Shown piece by piece: positions 36,671-46,007 of a stretch of DNA of 64,000 bases. Below the pieces are notes generated by a model. That model was not told the origin of the DNA and made no database searches. It saw nothing but the letters and a program-made list of their open reading frames with translations. Numbering within the stretch: position 1 is the first letter of the stretch; the number at the start of each line of letters is the position of its first letter. The stretch is taken from positions 1-64,000 of the forward strand of contig CAYLYZ010000004.1 of NCBI GenBank assembly GCA_964387885.1. Reading direction: 5' to 3'. Both the position numbers and the translations under genes were made by a program. Source of the DNA: JABGPL01 sp964387885 (GTDB taxonomy: Bacteria > Electryoneota > AABM5-125-24 > Hatepunaeales > Hatepunaeaceae).

Positions 36671-38833
36671 ATGATTAATTTTAAATACAAGCTTTTAATA
36701 CTCCCAATTTCCATATTGGTCGTGTTGATAGCAACTATACTTACAACAGGGGTAGATAAGACTTTGGAAAAAACTGCCAATCGGCATCAAAATAAACTTG
36801 CCGGGTCAATTTCACCATATTTACTTCAACATGCTGAGAATCCGGTTAACTGGAATCCCTGGGGTGATGAGGCTTTTGATAAGGCTCGCAAAGAAAATAA
36901 ACCAATATTTCTTTCTATTGGATATGCTGCCTGTCACTGGTGTCATGTTATGGAACGGGAATCATTTGAAAACGAAAAGATCGCAGATTACCTGAATGAG
37001 TATTTCATCTCAATAAAGGTTGACCGCGAAGAACACCCGGATGTCGATGAAATTTACATGTCTGCGGTTCAGATAATGACTGGTTCCGGAGGCTGGCCAC
37101 TGTCGGTATTCCTGACACCGGATTTAAAACCATTTTATGGGGGGACTTACTTCCCACCTGAAGATCGGTTTGGTAAACCGGGATTTCTTCGTGTACTCGA
37201 GCAAATAATTACCGTTTACTCTGATAATCCTCAACATATCACAAATACCGTTACGCAGATAATGCAGGGATTAAACTCGATAAACACGAGGAATCAAACT
37301 CCGGGCGATTACAACTCGAGTATTCCTGCAAATACCACCGCTGCAATTGCGAGAGGATATGATCCGCATTACGGAGGTTTTGGAAAAGCCCCAAAATTCC
37401 CTCCAACAGGACAATTAGATATTCTGCTGAAATCTTATCATTCCGGAAGCCAACCGGAATATCTGAAAATCGTCGAGAATACACTGACAAAAATGGGATT
37501 TGGCGGAATCTATGATCAGATGGGTGGTGGTTTCCACCGCTACTCGACAGATGTAGAGTGGCTTGTTCCTCATTTCGAAAAGATGTTGTATGATAATGCT
37601 CTTCTGGCTCAGAACTATCTCGATCTATATTTAGCAACGGGAAAAAATACATACAGAGAGATTGCCCGTGGTACTCTTGACTGGATTCTCGATGAAATGA
37701 CCGACGCTGATGGCGGATTTTATTCATCTCTTGATGCCGACTCTGATGGAGAAGAGGGATTGTTCTATGTTTGGACCAAAGATGAAATCTCATCAATCCT
37801 CAGTAAGGAAGAGAGCGATATATTCTGCATGCGATACGGGATATCCGAACAGGGTAACTTTGAAAATGGAAAAAACATCCTGCATATTGTCTCCAGTTTG
37901 GATGACCTCTCCGTGGAATTCGGGATTGAGAAATCTGAGCTTGAATCAAGATTAAAAAAAATGAAGCATGATATGATCCGGTCCCGTAATGACAGAATCC
38001 GTCCGGCTACAGATGACAAGGTTTTAACCGATTGGAACGGTCTAACAATTGCTGCTATGGCACAGGGATACAGAGTTCTCGGTGAAGAGAAATACCTTGA
38101 TGCTGCAAAAAACGGTGCAGATTTCTTTATGGATAAGATGTGGGATGGCAGGACTCTTGTTCACAGTTATCGCTCTGGAAAGACAGGAACTATTGGAATT
38201 CTCGACGATTATGCTTTTCTTATTGAAGGGTTAGTTGAATTATACCAGACCGGTTTTCATCCTCGCAGGCTTGAACAGGCATCACAATTATCTGACAGAA
38301 TGATAGAACTATTCTGGGATGAGAGAAATGGGGGATTCTTCGAAGTGCCCGTTGGTCGGACTGATCTTATTCAACGCAGAAAAAACGGGCATGATTCGTC
38401 AGTCCCGGCTGGGAATGCAATTGCTGCTAAAGTACTTTTAACTCTGAGTCAATTAACTGGTCAGGATGAATACCTTGATTATGCTGACCGAACAGTTCGC
38501 GCATTTGCGACAGAAATGGCTTCATATCCAGCTGCATATGTTCGATTATCCGCTTTAGTCAATGTTTTGACAAATCCGCTTCAACAAATTGCAATTGTCG
38601 GAATCGGAGACCGAGGATCGGGAAGTGAGTTGGTGAATGTGGTTAATTCATTATATTTACCGGGAACTACTATCGCCTTCAGTGCTAATCCGGGTGGTGA
38701 CGGTATTGATTTGCTGGAAGGCCGATATCCGGTGGGAGATAAACCTGCAGCATATGTCTGCACAGATTTCACCTGCAGGACACCAGTCACAGATCCGGAT
38801 GAACTTCGTAAGATATTAATAGAAAAAGGTTGA
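36671..38833 (+). CDS. DUF255 thioredoxin-domain protein (YyaL/SSP411 family)
   Basis: The 720-residue protein belongs to the family of bacterial YyaL and human SPATA20. A hydrophobic N-terminal segment (residues 9-27) suggests that it is exported or membrane-anchored, unlike most members. Next is the thioredoxin-like domain with NRHQNKLAGSISPYLLQHAENPV-type start (about 38-60), and the redox motif AACHWCHVM (about 91-99). The remainder is an alpha/alpha barrel of six-hairpin-glycosidase type (WNGLTIAAMAQGYRVLGE and others). The family's reaction is not established. Its stop is 2 bases before the GTG start of the next gene, so it shares a transcript with the M36-like peptidase. Confidence 0.9.
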   Translation: MINFKYKLLILPISILVVLIATILTTGVDKTLEKTANRHQNKLAGSISPYLLQHAENPVNWNPWGDEAFDKARKENKPIFLSIGYAACHWCHVMERESFENEKIADYLNEYFISIKVDREEHPDVDEIYMSAVQIMTGSGGWPLSVFLTPDLKPFYGGTYFPPEDRFGKPGFLRVLEQIITVYSDNPQHITNTVTQIMQGLNSINTRNQTPGDYNSSIPANTTAAIARGYDPHYGGFGKAPKFPPTGQLDILLKSYHSGSQPEYLKIVENTLTKMGFGGIYDQMGGGFHRYSTDVEWLVPHFEKMLYDNALLAQNYLDLYLATGKNTYREIARGTLDWILDEMTDADGGFYSSLDADSDGEEGLFYVWTKDEISSILSKEESDIFCMRYGISEQGNFENGKNILHIVSSLDDLSVEFGIEKSELESRLKKMKHDMIRSRNDRIRPATDDKVLTDWNGLTIAAMAQGYRVLGEEKYLDAAKNGADFFMDKMWDGRTLVHSYRSGKTGTIGILDDYAFLIEGLVELYQTGFHPRRLEQASQLSDRMIELFWDERNGGFFEVPVGRTDLIQRRKNGHDSSVPAGNAIAAKVLLTLSQLTGQDEYLDYADRTVRAFATEMASYPAAYVRLSALVNVLTNPLQQIAIVGIGDRGSGSELVNVVNSLYLPGTTIAFSANPGGDGIDLLEGRYPVGDKPAAYVCTDFTCRTPVTDPDELRKILIEKG

Positions 38834-38835
38834 TC

Positions 38836-41800
38836 GTGAAAAAACTCCTTAGAACATTGGTGCTGTTAAGCCCACTTTTGATATTCATGCTGGTATGTCA
38901 GTCTGCCGCGATTGAACCATCATTTGAAGATAAACTCCCATATCCCCGAATTCAAATTACCGAAGCAAATGGCACAATTAAGACTGAGTTTTCAGAGTTG
39001 GATGGGAGAATATCAACTGATTTCCCTGAATTTAGCGACTGGCAGGTATACCGTTATGAGGTAAGTAACAACATTGCTCTCATGGTTGGAAAGCCTACCC
39101 CTTTGGTGAAGAATATTAATGATGAGATTGAAATAACATCCGCAGTTAAGGGAATATTCTCCCAATTGAATGATGAGCTCGGATTAAGCAACCATCATGC
39201 TGTAATCTCACAAATAAACAGACCTAAGCAACTAATCGCTGTACTAATACAACCGGAAATCAACAATACACCTGTTTATGGTGCAAATGTCGTATTTACG
39301 CTTAACCATAGAGGTGAGTTAGTATCTATTAAAGCAAATGGATTCGGGGATGAAGTAATTGGATCATTCGATTTTGGTGAAACATCTGCAATTGAAACAG
39401 CACGTAAACTGACCGGAATTTTCAATGGTGAGATAAGGTCATCTGAAATATACCTGCCCGTTATCACCGACAACCAGGTTAGCCTCCATGCAGTATACCA
39501 CATAGAACTTGATTCAAACAATCCCGGGTACCAGCCTGAATTGTTCCTTGATGCACAATCCGGTGATGTTCTGGCTTCTGAAAACCGGGTTTATTATGAC
39601 AGGGTAGAGGGTCAAATTACCGGTTCATACCAGCTATTCTACCCAGATGGTGAGGGTGGTGATGCACCCTTCAGAGATGAGCTTATTACCTTAGCCCCAA
39701 ACCAGGGATACTCCAACCGGAATGGTAATTTCTCTTTCGATGTTGATCCTGATGATGCACCCTATACCTTAATAACAACGTTACGCGGTAGATGGGTGGC
39801 GGTTACATATGAAGATGGAGCCAACGCCCGAATTGACTATCGTGTGAATCGTCCCGGAGAGGAAAATCCGGTCTGGTCAGACGATAACTCCCGTTTAGAT
39901 GAGCGCAACCTTTACTATCACGCCAATTTTATGCATGCCTGGTATAAGGACCTTGATCCAAATTTTAGAGGGCTTGATTTTCCAATTGCCGCAATCTGCG
40001 AGTATGAAAACAACTATAACAACGCCATGTGGTTTGGTGGAGGGATGGCATTCGGTAATGGAAATGTACTCGGCAATTTAGCTCTCCATGCAGATGTTAT
40101 TTATCACGAATACAGCCACGGTGTAACCGGAAGAATGTATCAGCGGGGAAACTTACCATACAGGGATGAACCCGGCGCAATGAATGAAGGCTGGGCGGAT
40201 TATTTCGCATGCACTAATACCGACGAACCCCAGATGGGAGAGGATGCCGATGGTGGCGGACAAATGCGCAGCATGGACAACGAATATCGATACCCTGATA
40301 ACATCCGTGGTGAGGTACATTGGGATGGTCGTATAATCGGAGCTGCTATGTGGCACACCCGAGAAGAATTAGGCCGCGAATATAATGATGAATTAGTCCA
40401 CTACGCGAAGTACTTACAATCTAACAGATTCCTGGCTTATTTTGGTGATATTCTGCTAACGGATGATAACGATGGCGATATTACCAATGGCACTCCCAAT
40501 GATGAGGTTATATACGAACAGTGGGGAAGACATGGAATCGGACCGGGACTTACACCGAAATTTGTTGTTGAACGGTTTGAAATGTTTGATGACAATGAAA
40601 ATGGTTCAGACGGAAATGGAAACCTCAGATGGGAACCAGGTGAAACCATAAGGCTGGAAATAGACCTTTTCAGGCCCGGCTCCTTTTATCCTCCTCCCAC
40701 AGAGAACACATACGTTGAGCTATTTACAGATCACCCTAATATTACGCTGGTGAGACCTATTGTAGATTACAGAGATTTCCGAGTCGGAGATCATTTCTCC
40801 AGCGATAGACCACTCCTTTTCAGCATTGATGACGATGCAGAATTAAGTTTTGCGATGTTCTATTATACTATTTTTTCCAATGATGGTGAATTCGAACGCA
40901 CCGATTCAATTAGAATCCCAATCGGCACTCCATCAGTGCTGTTAGTTCGTGATGGAGAAACCGATATTGATAGAACCGAGCATTATGAAGCTGCGCTTGA
41001 TGAAATAGGTCTGATCTACGATGAAATCACAACCTGGAACGAACATCCCAGGATAGAAGATACTTTCAACAATTTTGAAACTGTTATCTGGTACACCGGC
41101 GATTCTAATAGAGATGATAACATACTTTCAAATGCTTCTGTAAATATGCTCGAAAATTACCTTGGTGAAGGTGGTAATTTACTTTTAACGGGACAATCCG
41201 CAGCATCGGTGAGATCAGCGCAACAGTTTCTTATCAGTTGGCTTGGTGTAATCAGTATGGAAGATTCGGTTTCCGGCAGAGCAGTTATCGGTGTTGAGAA
41301 CGATCCGGTTGCACAGGGTGACACATTATTATTACTTGGATCACCAGGAGCGAGAAACCAGGTCCGTCCGGGAAGTATAATGGCTATGGAACCTGCTGAA
41401 GAAATTTTTCACTGGATGAGAGTCCCTGGAAATCCCGCATGCGGAATCCGGAGGATTGATCCGGACACGGAATCTAAGACGATTTTTCTGAGCTTTGGGC
41501 TTGAGTCTGTAAGCGGTGCCGGGGAGACTACCGCCAGAGATGTAGCATTACGCAATATGCTTGAGTGGTTTGATGTAGAATTACCAGATCCTGACTCAGC
41601 ACCTGCCAGAGTAGATGTTCCGTTTTCATTCGAGATTTTCAATCCCTATCCAAATCCGTTCAATTCGGTTGTAAATATGCCTTTCAGGTTGAATAGAGCT
41701 GAACAGGTTACGTTTTCAGTCCACGATCCGACGGGAAGACTGATGTGGTCTGAATCTTCCGAATTCCCGATTGGCAATTCGCAAATTTCGATTGACAGCA

Positions 41801-41883
41801 GTAGTTGGGGAACAGGGCTGTATTTTATTAATGTGGTGACATCCACTCAGAACCGAACATTTAAAATTATACAAATAAAATAG
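38836..41883 (+). CDS. Second secreted M36-like metallopeptidase with amidotransferase-like and sorting domains
   Basis: GTG at 38836 (AAAAGG 6 bases upstream) gives 1015 residues and a signal peptide (KKLLRTLVLLSPLLIFMLV); the TTG at 38830 overlaps the upstream stop and is less likely. An FTP/PepSY-like propeptide (about 30-250) is followed by a metallopeptidase domain with HEYSH (424-428) and NEGWAD (Glu451), as in M36/M4 enzymes. A beta domain and then a domain like that of the S8 subtilase (VIWYTGDSN...LENYLGEGGNLLLTGQSAA, about 750-910) follow, then a YPNPFNSVV sorting domain. It is a different lineage from the peptidase at 5877 but of the same clan. It is the last gene before tRNA-Sec. 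Confidence 0.88.
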   Translation: MKKLLRTLVLLSPLLIFMLVCQSAAIEPSFEDKLPYPRIQITEANGTIKTEFSELDGRISTDFPEFSDWQVYRYEVSNNIALMVGKPTPLVKNINDEIEITSAVKGIFSQLNDELGLSNHHAVISQINRPKQLIAVLIQPEINNTPVYGANVVFTLNHRGELVSIKANGFGDEVIGSFDFGETSAIETARKLTGIFNGEIRSSEIYLPVITDNQVSLHAVYHIELDSNNPGYQPELFLDAQSGDVLASENRVYYDRVEGQITGSYQLFYPDGEGGDAPFRDELITLAPNQGYSNRNGNFSFDVDPDDAPYTLITTLRGRWVAVTYEDGANARIDYRVNRPGEENPVWSDDNSRLDERNLYYHANFMHAWYKDLDPNFRGLDFPIAAICEYENNYNNAMWFGGGMAFGNGNVLGNLALHADVIYHEYSHGVTGRMYQRGNLPYRDEPGAMNEGWADYFACTNTDEPQMGEDADGGGQMRSMDNEYRYPDNIRGEVHWDGRIIGAAMWHTREELGREYNDELVHYAKYLQSNRFLAYFGDILLTDDNDGDITNGTPNDEVIYEQWGRHGIGPGLTPKFVVERFEMFDDNENGSDGNGNLRWEPGETIRLEIDLFRPGSFYPPPTENTYVELFTDHPNITLVRPIVDYRDFRVGDHFSSDRPLLFSIDDDAELSFAMFYYTIFSNDGEFERTDSIRIPIGTPSVLLVRDGETDIDRTEHYEAALDEIGLIYDEITTWNEHPRIEDTFNNFETVIWYTGDSNRDDNILSNASVNMLENYLGEGGNLLLTGQSAASVRSAQQFLISWLGVISMEDSVSGRAVIGVENDPVAQGDTLLLLGSPGARNQVRPGSIMAMEPAEEIFHWMRVPGNPACGIRRIDPDTESKTIFLSFGLESVSGAGETTARDVALRNMLEWFDVELPDPDSAPARVDVPFSFEIFNPYPNPFNSVVNMPFRLNRAEQVTFSVHDPTGRLMWSESSEFPIGNSQISIDSSSWGTGLYFINVVTSTQNRTFKIIQIK

Positions 41884-41918
41884 CGCCGAACTGCATTTAA
41901 GCAATCCGGCGCTTGTAG

Positions 41919-42012
41919 CGGGAACGGGTGAGAATCGAACTCACCGCGGATAGTATTAGTACCCGCCGACGGATTTGAAGTCCGTGGAGCACACCAGCAC
42001 CCATCCATTCCC
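41919..42012 (-). tRNA. selC: Selenocysteine tRNA, anticodon UCA
   Basis: The 94-base minus-strand sequence folds as a tRNA-Sec. It has an 8-bp acceptor (GGGAATGG with CCGTTCCC), a long D stem with several G-U pairs, the anticodon arm ACGGA-CTTCAAA-TCCGT with anticodon TCA at 41976-41978, a long variable arm and the T arm GTGAG-TTCGATT-CTCAC. The discriminator is G and CCA is not encoded. The 8-bp acceptor and long variable arm distinguish it from a suppressor tRNA or tRNA-Ser/Leu. It shows that some UGA codons of this organism may be read as selenocysteine; selA, selB and selD are not in the window. Confidence 0.94.
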
Positions 42013-42020
42013 GAGATATG

Positions 42021-42090
42021 TGGAGTAGCGAAGCCATGCTTCGCGCAGTACAATTAAATTCTTAGCGCGAAGCATGGCTTCGCTACTCCA
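42021..42090. repeat. Perfect 26-bp inverted repeat next to selC
   Basis: The arms 42021-42046 and 42065-42090 are perfect complements and enclose an 18-base AT-rich spacer. Each arm contains GCGAAGC...GCTTCGC, itself palindromic. It begins 8 bases upstream of the mature 5' end of tRNA-Sec, exactly where its promoter is expected. Confidence 0.9.
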
Positions 42091-42156
42091 GATCACCTGT
42101 AATATAACAAATTCAGAACAGATTTTTCAATCGATAACCCAAACATCCACACCAAA

Positions 42157-43383
42157 TCAGAAATCCCAGTCCGGATTCGCCCTTGGAAGCCTGATTTTTC
42201 TGTCCAACCCATTCAGCAGATCCTCAGGTGCAGAAAGGTCATCACTAAAAGCCAGAACACTGGCTGGTAAAACGCCATACCAGAGACGGGTGAACGCATT
42301 AACTGAAGCTTTCATCGTCGGCAGATTTTCATCTCTTCCTTTTTGAGCACTGGAATTCTCACCAAAGGTCACTACATAAGAACCGGCAACACCCCGCCAT
42401 TCGATCTTGTCATCAAGATATTTCTCAATAGGATCTGTTAAATCAAGGTTAAACCTGAGATCTTCACCAGGAAGATGAGTAACGGATAAACATTTTTCAA
42501 TATCACAAATCCGCATCTGCCGCCAGGCAACAGCCTTAGTGATGTTCTCAAATTTAGATTTCTCCGAAAATGTCCTGTAATACACCGGCTCGGCAAGTAA
42601 GTCCTGAAATTGTATTTCAGGAGGTTCAAGCATGGTTATCAACCGAATCTGATCCCCAAAACTCTTCATCAGTGCAAACAGCTCCATCAGCTGGTCATAA
42701 TTACGATATATCATCCACTGGACTTGATAAGGTCCGCTTTCCTTTCCCAGACCTGTCATCCAGATGCTGTGAGTTAATTCACCCCGATCATCGCAATAAC
42801 CCAGTCCGAAACCAGATTTTGACCACTCCAGTTCCGCTCTGGTGGGGGCAATAATCGATGCATTAACCGAACCATGAGATCGTTTACGCTTTAGTCTTGA
42901 TGCATGAATCCTGTCCAAATCTTCAATGGACAATCGGATCGGGACACACGGTTTTGCATTTACTTTTAAATTCTTTGGTGAGAACCTGATCAGGTTCTCG
43001 TAATTACTGGTGCCGTAACCGAGCTTATCGTAATACCCCTGTTCGAAAATTCCAAGCCCACTTACTGCTGCACCATCCATTGCATCAAGAGCTATTTTGG
43101 TTGCAGTTAATCGAGCAGCAAGTTTCTGTTGTCTGGCAATGAGACTTGTAGTGACACCCGCTATACAAGAGAATGGCAGCTTTTCTCCAAGATAATCGAT
43201 ATCTCCGAGCCAACTCACAACAAGGCATTCCGGACGATCATTAACGTCAGCAATGATAGTTCGCCCTCCCTCAATCAGCGTATCCATCGGCTTTGGATTG
43301 CCTTTCTCAATCCAGCCGACTTCCAACCAGATCTGGTTCACTGCTTCCTTGTCTTTCTTCGGATCGTATTTTCTGTAGTTCAT
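42157..43383 (-). CDS. GNAT-family acetyltransferase (Eis-like)
   Basis: From the ATG at 43383 there are 408 residues. The order is a GNAT domain (about 1-140; IAGVTTSLIARQQKLAARLTATKIAL is the acetyl-CoA-binding segment), a second GNAT-like domain (about 150-290) and a C-terminal SCP2-like domain with a Phe/Asp-rich end, as in Eis/YobR-type N-acetyltransferases. These acetylate amines such as aminoglycosides or polyamines; the substrate here is unknown. No strong ribosome binding site is seen. It is transcribed towards tRNA-Sec on the minus strand. Confidence 0.75.
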   Translation of the reverse strand: MNYRKYDPKKDKEAVNQIWLEVGWIEKGNPKPMDTLIEGGRTIIADVNDRPECLVVSWLGDIDYLGEKLPFSCIAGVTTSLIARQQKLAARLTATKIALDAMDGAAVSGLGIFEQGYYDKLGYGTSNYENLIRFSPKNLKVNAKPCVPIRLSIEDLDRIHASRLKRKRSHGSVNASIIAPTRAELEWSKSGFGLGYCDDRGELTHSIWMTGLGKESGPYQVQWMIYRNYDQLMELFALMKSFGDQIRLITMLEPPEIQFQDLLAEPVYYRTFSEKSKFENITKAVAWRQMRICDIEKCLSVTHLPGEDLRFNLDLTDPIEKYLDDKIEWRGVAGSYVVTFGENSSAQKGRDENLPTMKASVNAFTRLWYGVLPASVLAFSDDLSAPEDLLNGLDRKIRLPRANPDWDF

Positions 43384-43606
43384 GATTAGGGTTGTTCTTT
43401 TGAATGCAAGTAGCCCGGGAGCGATGCATCCCGGGATTTTAATATTGTATCCCACTAATATAAGAAAAGTTCCAGCCAAGTAAATCTCTAACATACTTTA
43501 CTGTATATTAATTTTTTCAATTGCATTCTTTTAGCATGTCCCTTTTTGTGTAAATTTCACATTATGTGCATTTATTTGAATTTATGCAAATGTGTGCACA
43601 ATATAC

Positions 43607-43635
43607 TTGATATTGTGAAATGGTGAACGTATATT
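43607..43635 (+). promoter_or_regulatory. Promoter of the tandem RHH-like gene (TTGATA, 17 bases, TATATT)
   Basis: TTGATA and TATATT are 17 bases apart, 38 bases before the start codon. Immediately upstream (43565-43600) are repeated TGTGCA/TGCACA words, a possible operator of the encoded protein. Confidence 0.7.
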
Positions 43636-43672
43636 ATACCAAAACAAATTGTGAAAACATTTTCAAAGTGAC

Positions 43673-44257
43673 ATGAACCATAAAACAGATATTTTTGAAA
43701 ACCTGATTAAAAAGCGCACGACAAAGCTCAGACGAACCACAGTTTCTCTTTCTGATTTGTCATTGAATAAGTTAGAGCGATTAAAAGAAAACTATGAAAT
43801 TCAACTTCACGATATCGTTTCTTCCATCTTTAAAGAGTACGATAAACCTGACACAGATTCATCTGATAGTTGTTTCAAGAGCATTCAAGCGGAAGCAGAG
43901 AGAATCCATGAGAAAAAGACGCCATTCCCAAATAGTAAGTCGATTTCTCTAAAAGAGGAAGATATTCGTACTCTCAAATTTATTTCAAAGGAGATTAACC
44001 TCTCTCGGGATGTGATGATAAATGCCATTATCAACTATGCTGAATTCTGCATTAGCCAATCGGTTGAAGAACAAAAAAAGATACTTGCTAAAGCCAGTAA
44101 ATTAGTGTCGAAATGGTTAGATGATGGCGAGATGATTTCAAAGAAGATTGCAACCGAATTGGGATCTTCCGATGAAATGGTAAATAGACTTCAGAATATC
44201 GTGAATTCAGAGCGTGAGTTTCTCCAGATCTATACCTCAGAACAGGATAAGGCTTAA
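43673..44257 (+). CDS. Protein with two ribbon-helix-helix-like halves
   Basis: 194 residues, cytoplasmic. Residues about 20-55 (RRTTVSLSDLSLNKLERLKE) and about 88-125 (KSISLKEEDIRTLKFISKEINLSRDVMINAI) both read as a beta strand followed by two helices, the pattern of ribbon-helix-helix DNA-binding domains. The two halves would make a single-chain dimer. The C-terminal third is helical and charged. No family was recognised. It may be an autoregulatory transcription factor; this rests on pattern only. It has its own promoter and no obvious partner. Confidence 0.6.
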   Translation: MNHKTDIFENLIKKRTTKLRRTTVSLSDLSLNKLERLKENYEIQLHDIVSSIFKEYDKPDTDSSDSCFKSIQAEAERIHEKKTPFPNSKSISLKEEDIRTLKFISKEINLSRDVMINAIINYAEFCISQSVEEQKKILAKASKLVSKWLDDGEMISKKIATELGSSDEMVNRLQNIVNSEREFLQIYTSEQDKA

Positions 44258-44275
44258 TCCGTTTTTCGTATTCGT

Positions 44276-44356
44276 CTTCGCGAGGAACTAAGTGACGAAG
44301 CGATCAGTTTGAAGTTGGTCAAAATAAGTGATTGCTTCGCTTCGCTCGCAATGACG
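44276..44356. repeat. Imperfect inverted repeat of GCGAGG / GATTGCTTCG type
   Basis: CGCGAGGAACTAAGTGACGAA and its near complement GATTGCTTCGCTTCGCTCGC form an imperfect dyad. Elements of this sort, with GACGAAGC and CGCTCGCAATGAC words, are common dispersed intergenic repeats. Confidence 0.65.
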
Positions 44357-44373
44357 GTTCATCGGACAATTAT

Positions 44374-44387
44374 AAATTCTCAAGAGA
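44374..44387. promoter_or_regulatory. Palindrome ATTCTCAAGAGAAT upstream of the octahaem operon
   Basis: A perfect 14-base palindrome 46 bases before the octahaem start codon, overlapping a possible -10 TATAAA. It could be an operator of the operon. Confidence 0.4.
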
Positions 44388-44432
44388 ATCATCTTAGTAC
44401 AGATTAACATAAAGGTTTTCAAGATATTATAA

Positions 44433-46007
44433 ATGAAGAATTCTATAAACGTATTACTGTTTCTCGCTGTTCTACTACTTGCTCTAATTATTGGAAGATA
44501 TCTCACTCTTCCAGGTGAGAATTATGAGTTAGTTGAATTAAGAGAAAAGATGAGCGAAAAATCCGCTCCTTCTGTAAATCACTCAGCACTCGCCGCACTT
44601 CAAAGGGAATTTAATTCTCCTCAGCAGGTGACAGAAACCTGCATTTCATGCCATACCGAACGACACAAAGAGGTTATGCAGACTTCTCATTGGAACTGGG
44701 AAGAAGAGACATTCATCAAGGATAAGGGTGTGATGTATATCGGAAAGAAGGATATGCTGAACAACCTCTGCATTGGTGTCTCAGGTAACGAAAATACCTG
44801 TATGAAATGTCATATCGGTTATGGCTGGTCCGGTGATGATTATGACTTTGACGATTACAGAAACATTGATTGCCTGGTCTGCCATGATAATTCCGATAAA
44901 TATAAAAAGGGTAAAGGCAAAGCAGGATACCCCTCCTCAAAGTCAAACTTGACATTAGCAGCACAAAGCGTGAGTTCACCGCAACGTTCAAACTGCGGAA
45001 GCTGCCATTTCTTTGGCGGGGGCGGCAACAACGCCAAACATGGCGACCTTGACGCTGCCATGATCGAAGGCTCCCGTGATCTTGACGTTCACATGGGCGT
45101 TGACGGCGCAAACATGCATTGCGTTGATTGCCATGAAGCCGACAAACATCAGATTCCCGGTCAAATGTACACGGTATCATCGAATAACATTGATCGACTT
45201 CACTGCGAAAGCTGCCACAGCGAAACACCACATGCGAAAAACATATTAAATGACCATACCGTTAAGGTCTCCTGCCAGACATGCCACATCCCGGAATACG
45301 CCCGTGAAAATGCAACAATTATGAACTGGGATTGGTCAACAGCGGGTGATTTGTGGGACGGGAAACCTTATTACGAAGATGATGAAGACGGCAACAAGAC
45401 ATACATGTCGCAACGCGGATCAATGACATGGGAGAAGAACGTACAACCGGAGTACATCTGGTTTAAAGGCACCGCAGGTCATTATCTTCTTGGAGATCCA
45501 ATTGAACCGTCCAATACCGTCAAGATGAATTCATTAAATGGTGAGTTCACTGATGGTCGTTCAAAAATCATCCCGGTTAAGGTACACCGCGCAAATCAGC
45601 TTTATGATGCTGAACTCTTGACGCTCGTTCAACCCCAATTGACTTCCAAGAGTAAAGGTGACGGCGGTTATTGGAAAGATTTCGACTGGAACAGTTCCGT
45701 GGGTATTGGTATGAAAAATGTAAACGCGGAATTCAGTGGTAAACTCGACTTTATAGAAACAGAATTATACCTGCCTGTTAATCACCAGGTTGCACCAGTG
45801 GAGAATTCGGTTCAGTGCATTGAGTGTCATACCCGTGAAGAAGGAAGGCTCGCAGGACTTAATGATTTTTACATGTCGGGACGCGATTCCAACACGATTG
45901 TTGACGTTGTCGGCAAAACTGCCATTATTCTTTCAATCCTCGTGGTTATCGCTCATGCGATCCTGCGTATTGCTGCTTCAAAGAACAGAAAGAGGGACAA
46001 CTTATGA
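44433..46007 (+). CDS. Octahaem tetrathionate-reductase-family cytochrome c
   Basis: The 524-residue protein has an N-terminal hydrophobic anchor (about residues 7-20), a periplasmic domain and a C-terminal membrane helix (about 492-512). It has eight CxxCH motifs: CISCH, CMKCH, CLVCH, CGSCH, CVDCH, CESCH, CQTCH and CIECH. The length, spacing and order match the octahaem tetrathionate reductase (OTR) family. Its members reduce tetrathionate, nitrite or hydroxylamine in vitro, and their physiological role is debated. Here the companion genes suggest sulfur compounds. The two membrane anchors would place it next to the cytochrome b encoded next, 4 bases overlapping. Confidence 0.92.
   Translation: MKNSINVLLFLAVLLLALIIGRYLTLPGENYELVELREKMSEKSAPSVNHSALAALQREFNSPQQVTETCISCHTERHKEVMQTSHWNWEEETFIKDKGVMYIGKKDMLNNLCIGVSGNENTCMKCHIGYGWSGDDYDFDDYRNIDCLVCHDNSDKYKKGKGKAGYPSSKSNLTLAAQSVSSPQRSNCGSCHFFGGGGNNAKHGDLDAAMIEGSRDLDVHMGVDGANMHCVDCHEADKHQIPGQMYTVSSNNIDRLHCESCHSETPHAKNILNDHTVKVSCQTCHIPEYARENATIMNWDWSTAGDLWDGKPYYEDDEDGNKTYMSQRGSMTWEKNVQPEYIWFKGTAGHYLLGDPIEPSNTVKMNSLNGEFTDGRSKIIPVKVHRANQLYDAELLTLVQPQLTSKSKGDGGYWKDFDWNSSVGIGMKNVNAEFSGKLDFIETELYLPVNHQVAPVENSVQCIECHTREEGRLAGLNDFYMSGRDSNTIVDVVGKTAIILSILVVIAHAILRIAASKNRKRDNL

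Noticed and set aside
41919..42012. tRNA-Leu or tRNA-Ser instead of tRNA-Sec
   Set aside because: The anticodon is TCA and the acceptor has 8 bp, both special to tRNA-Sec.
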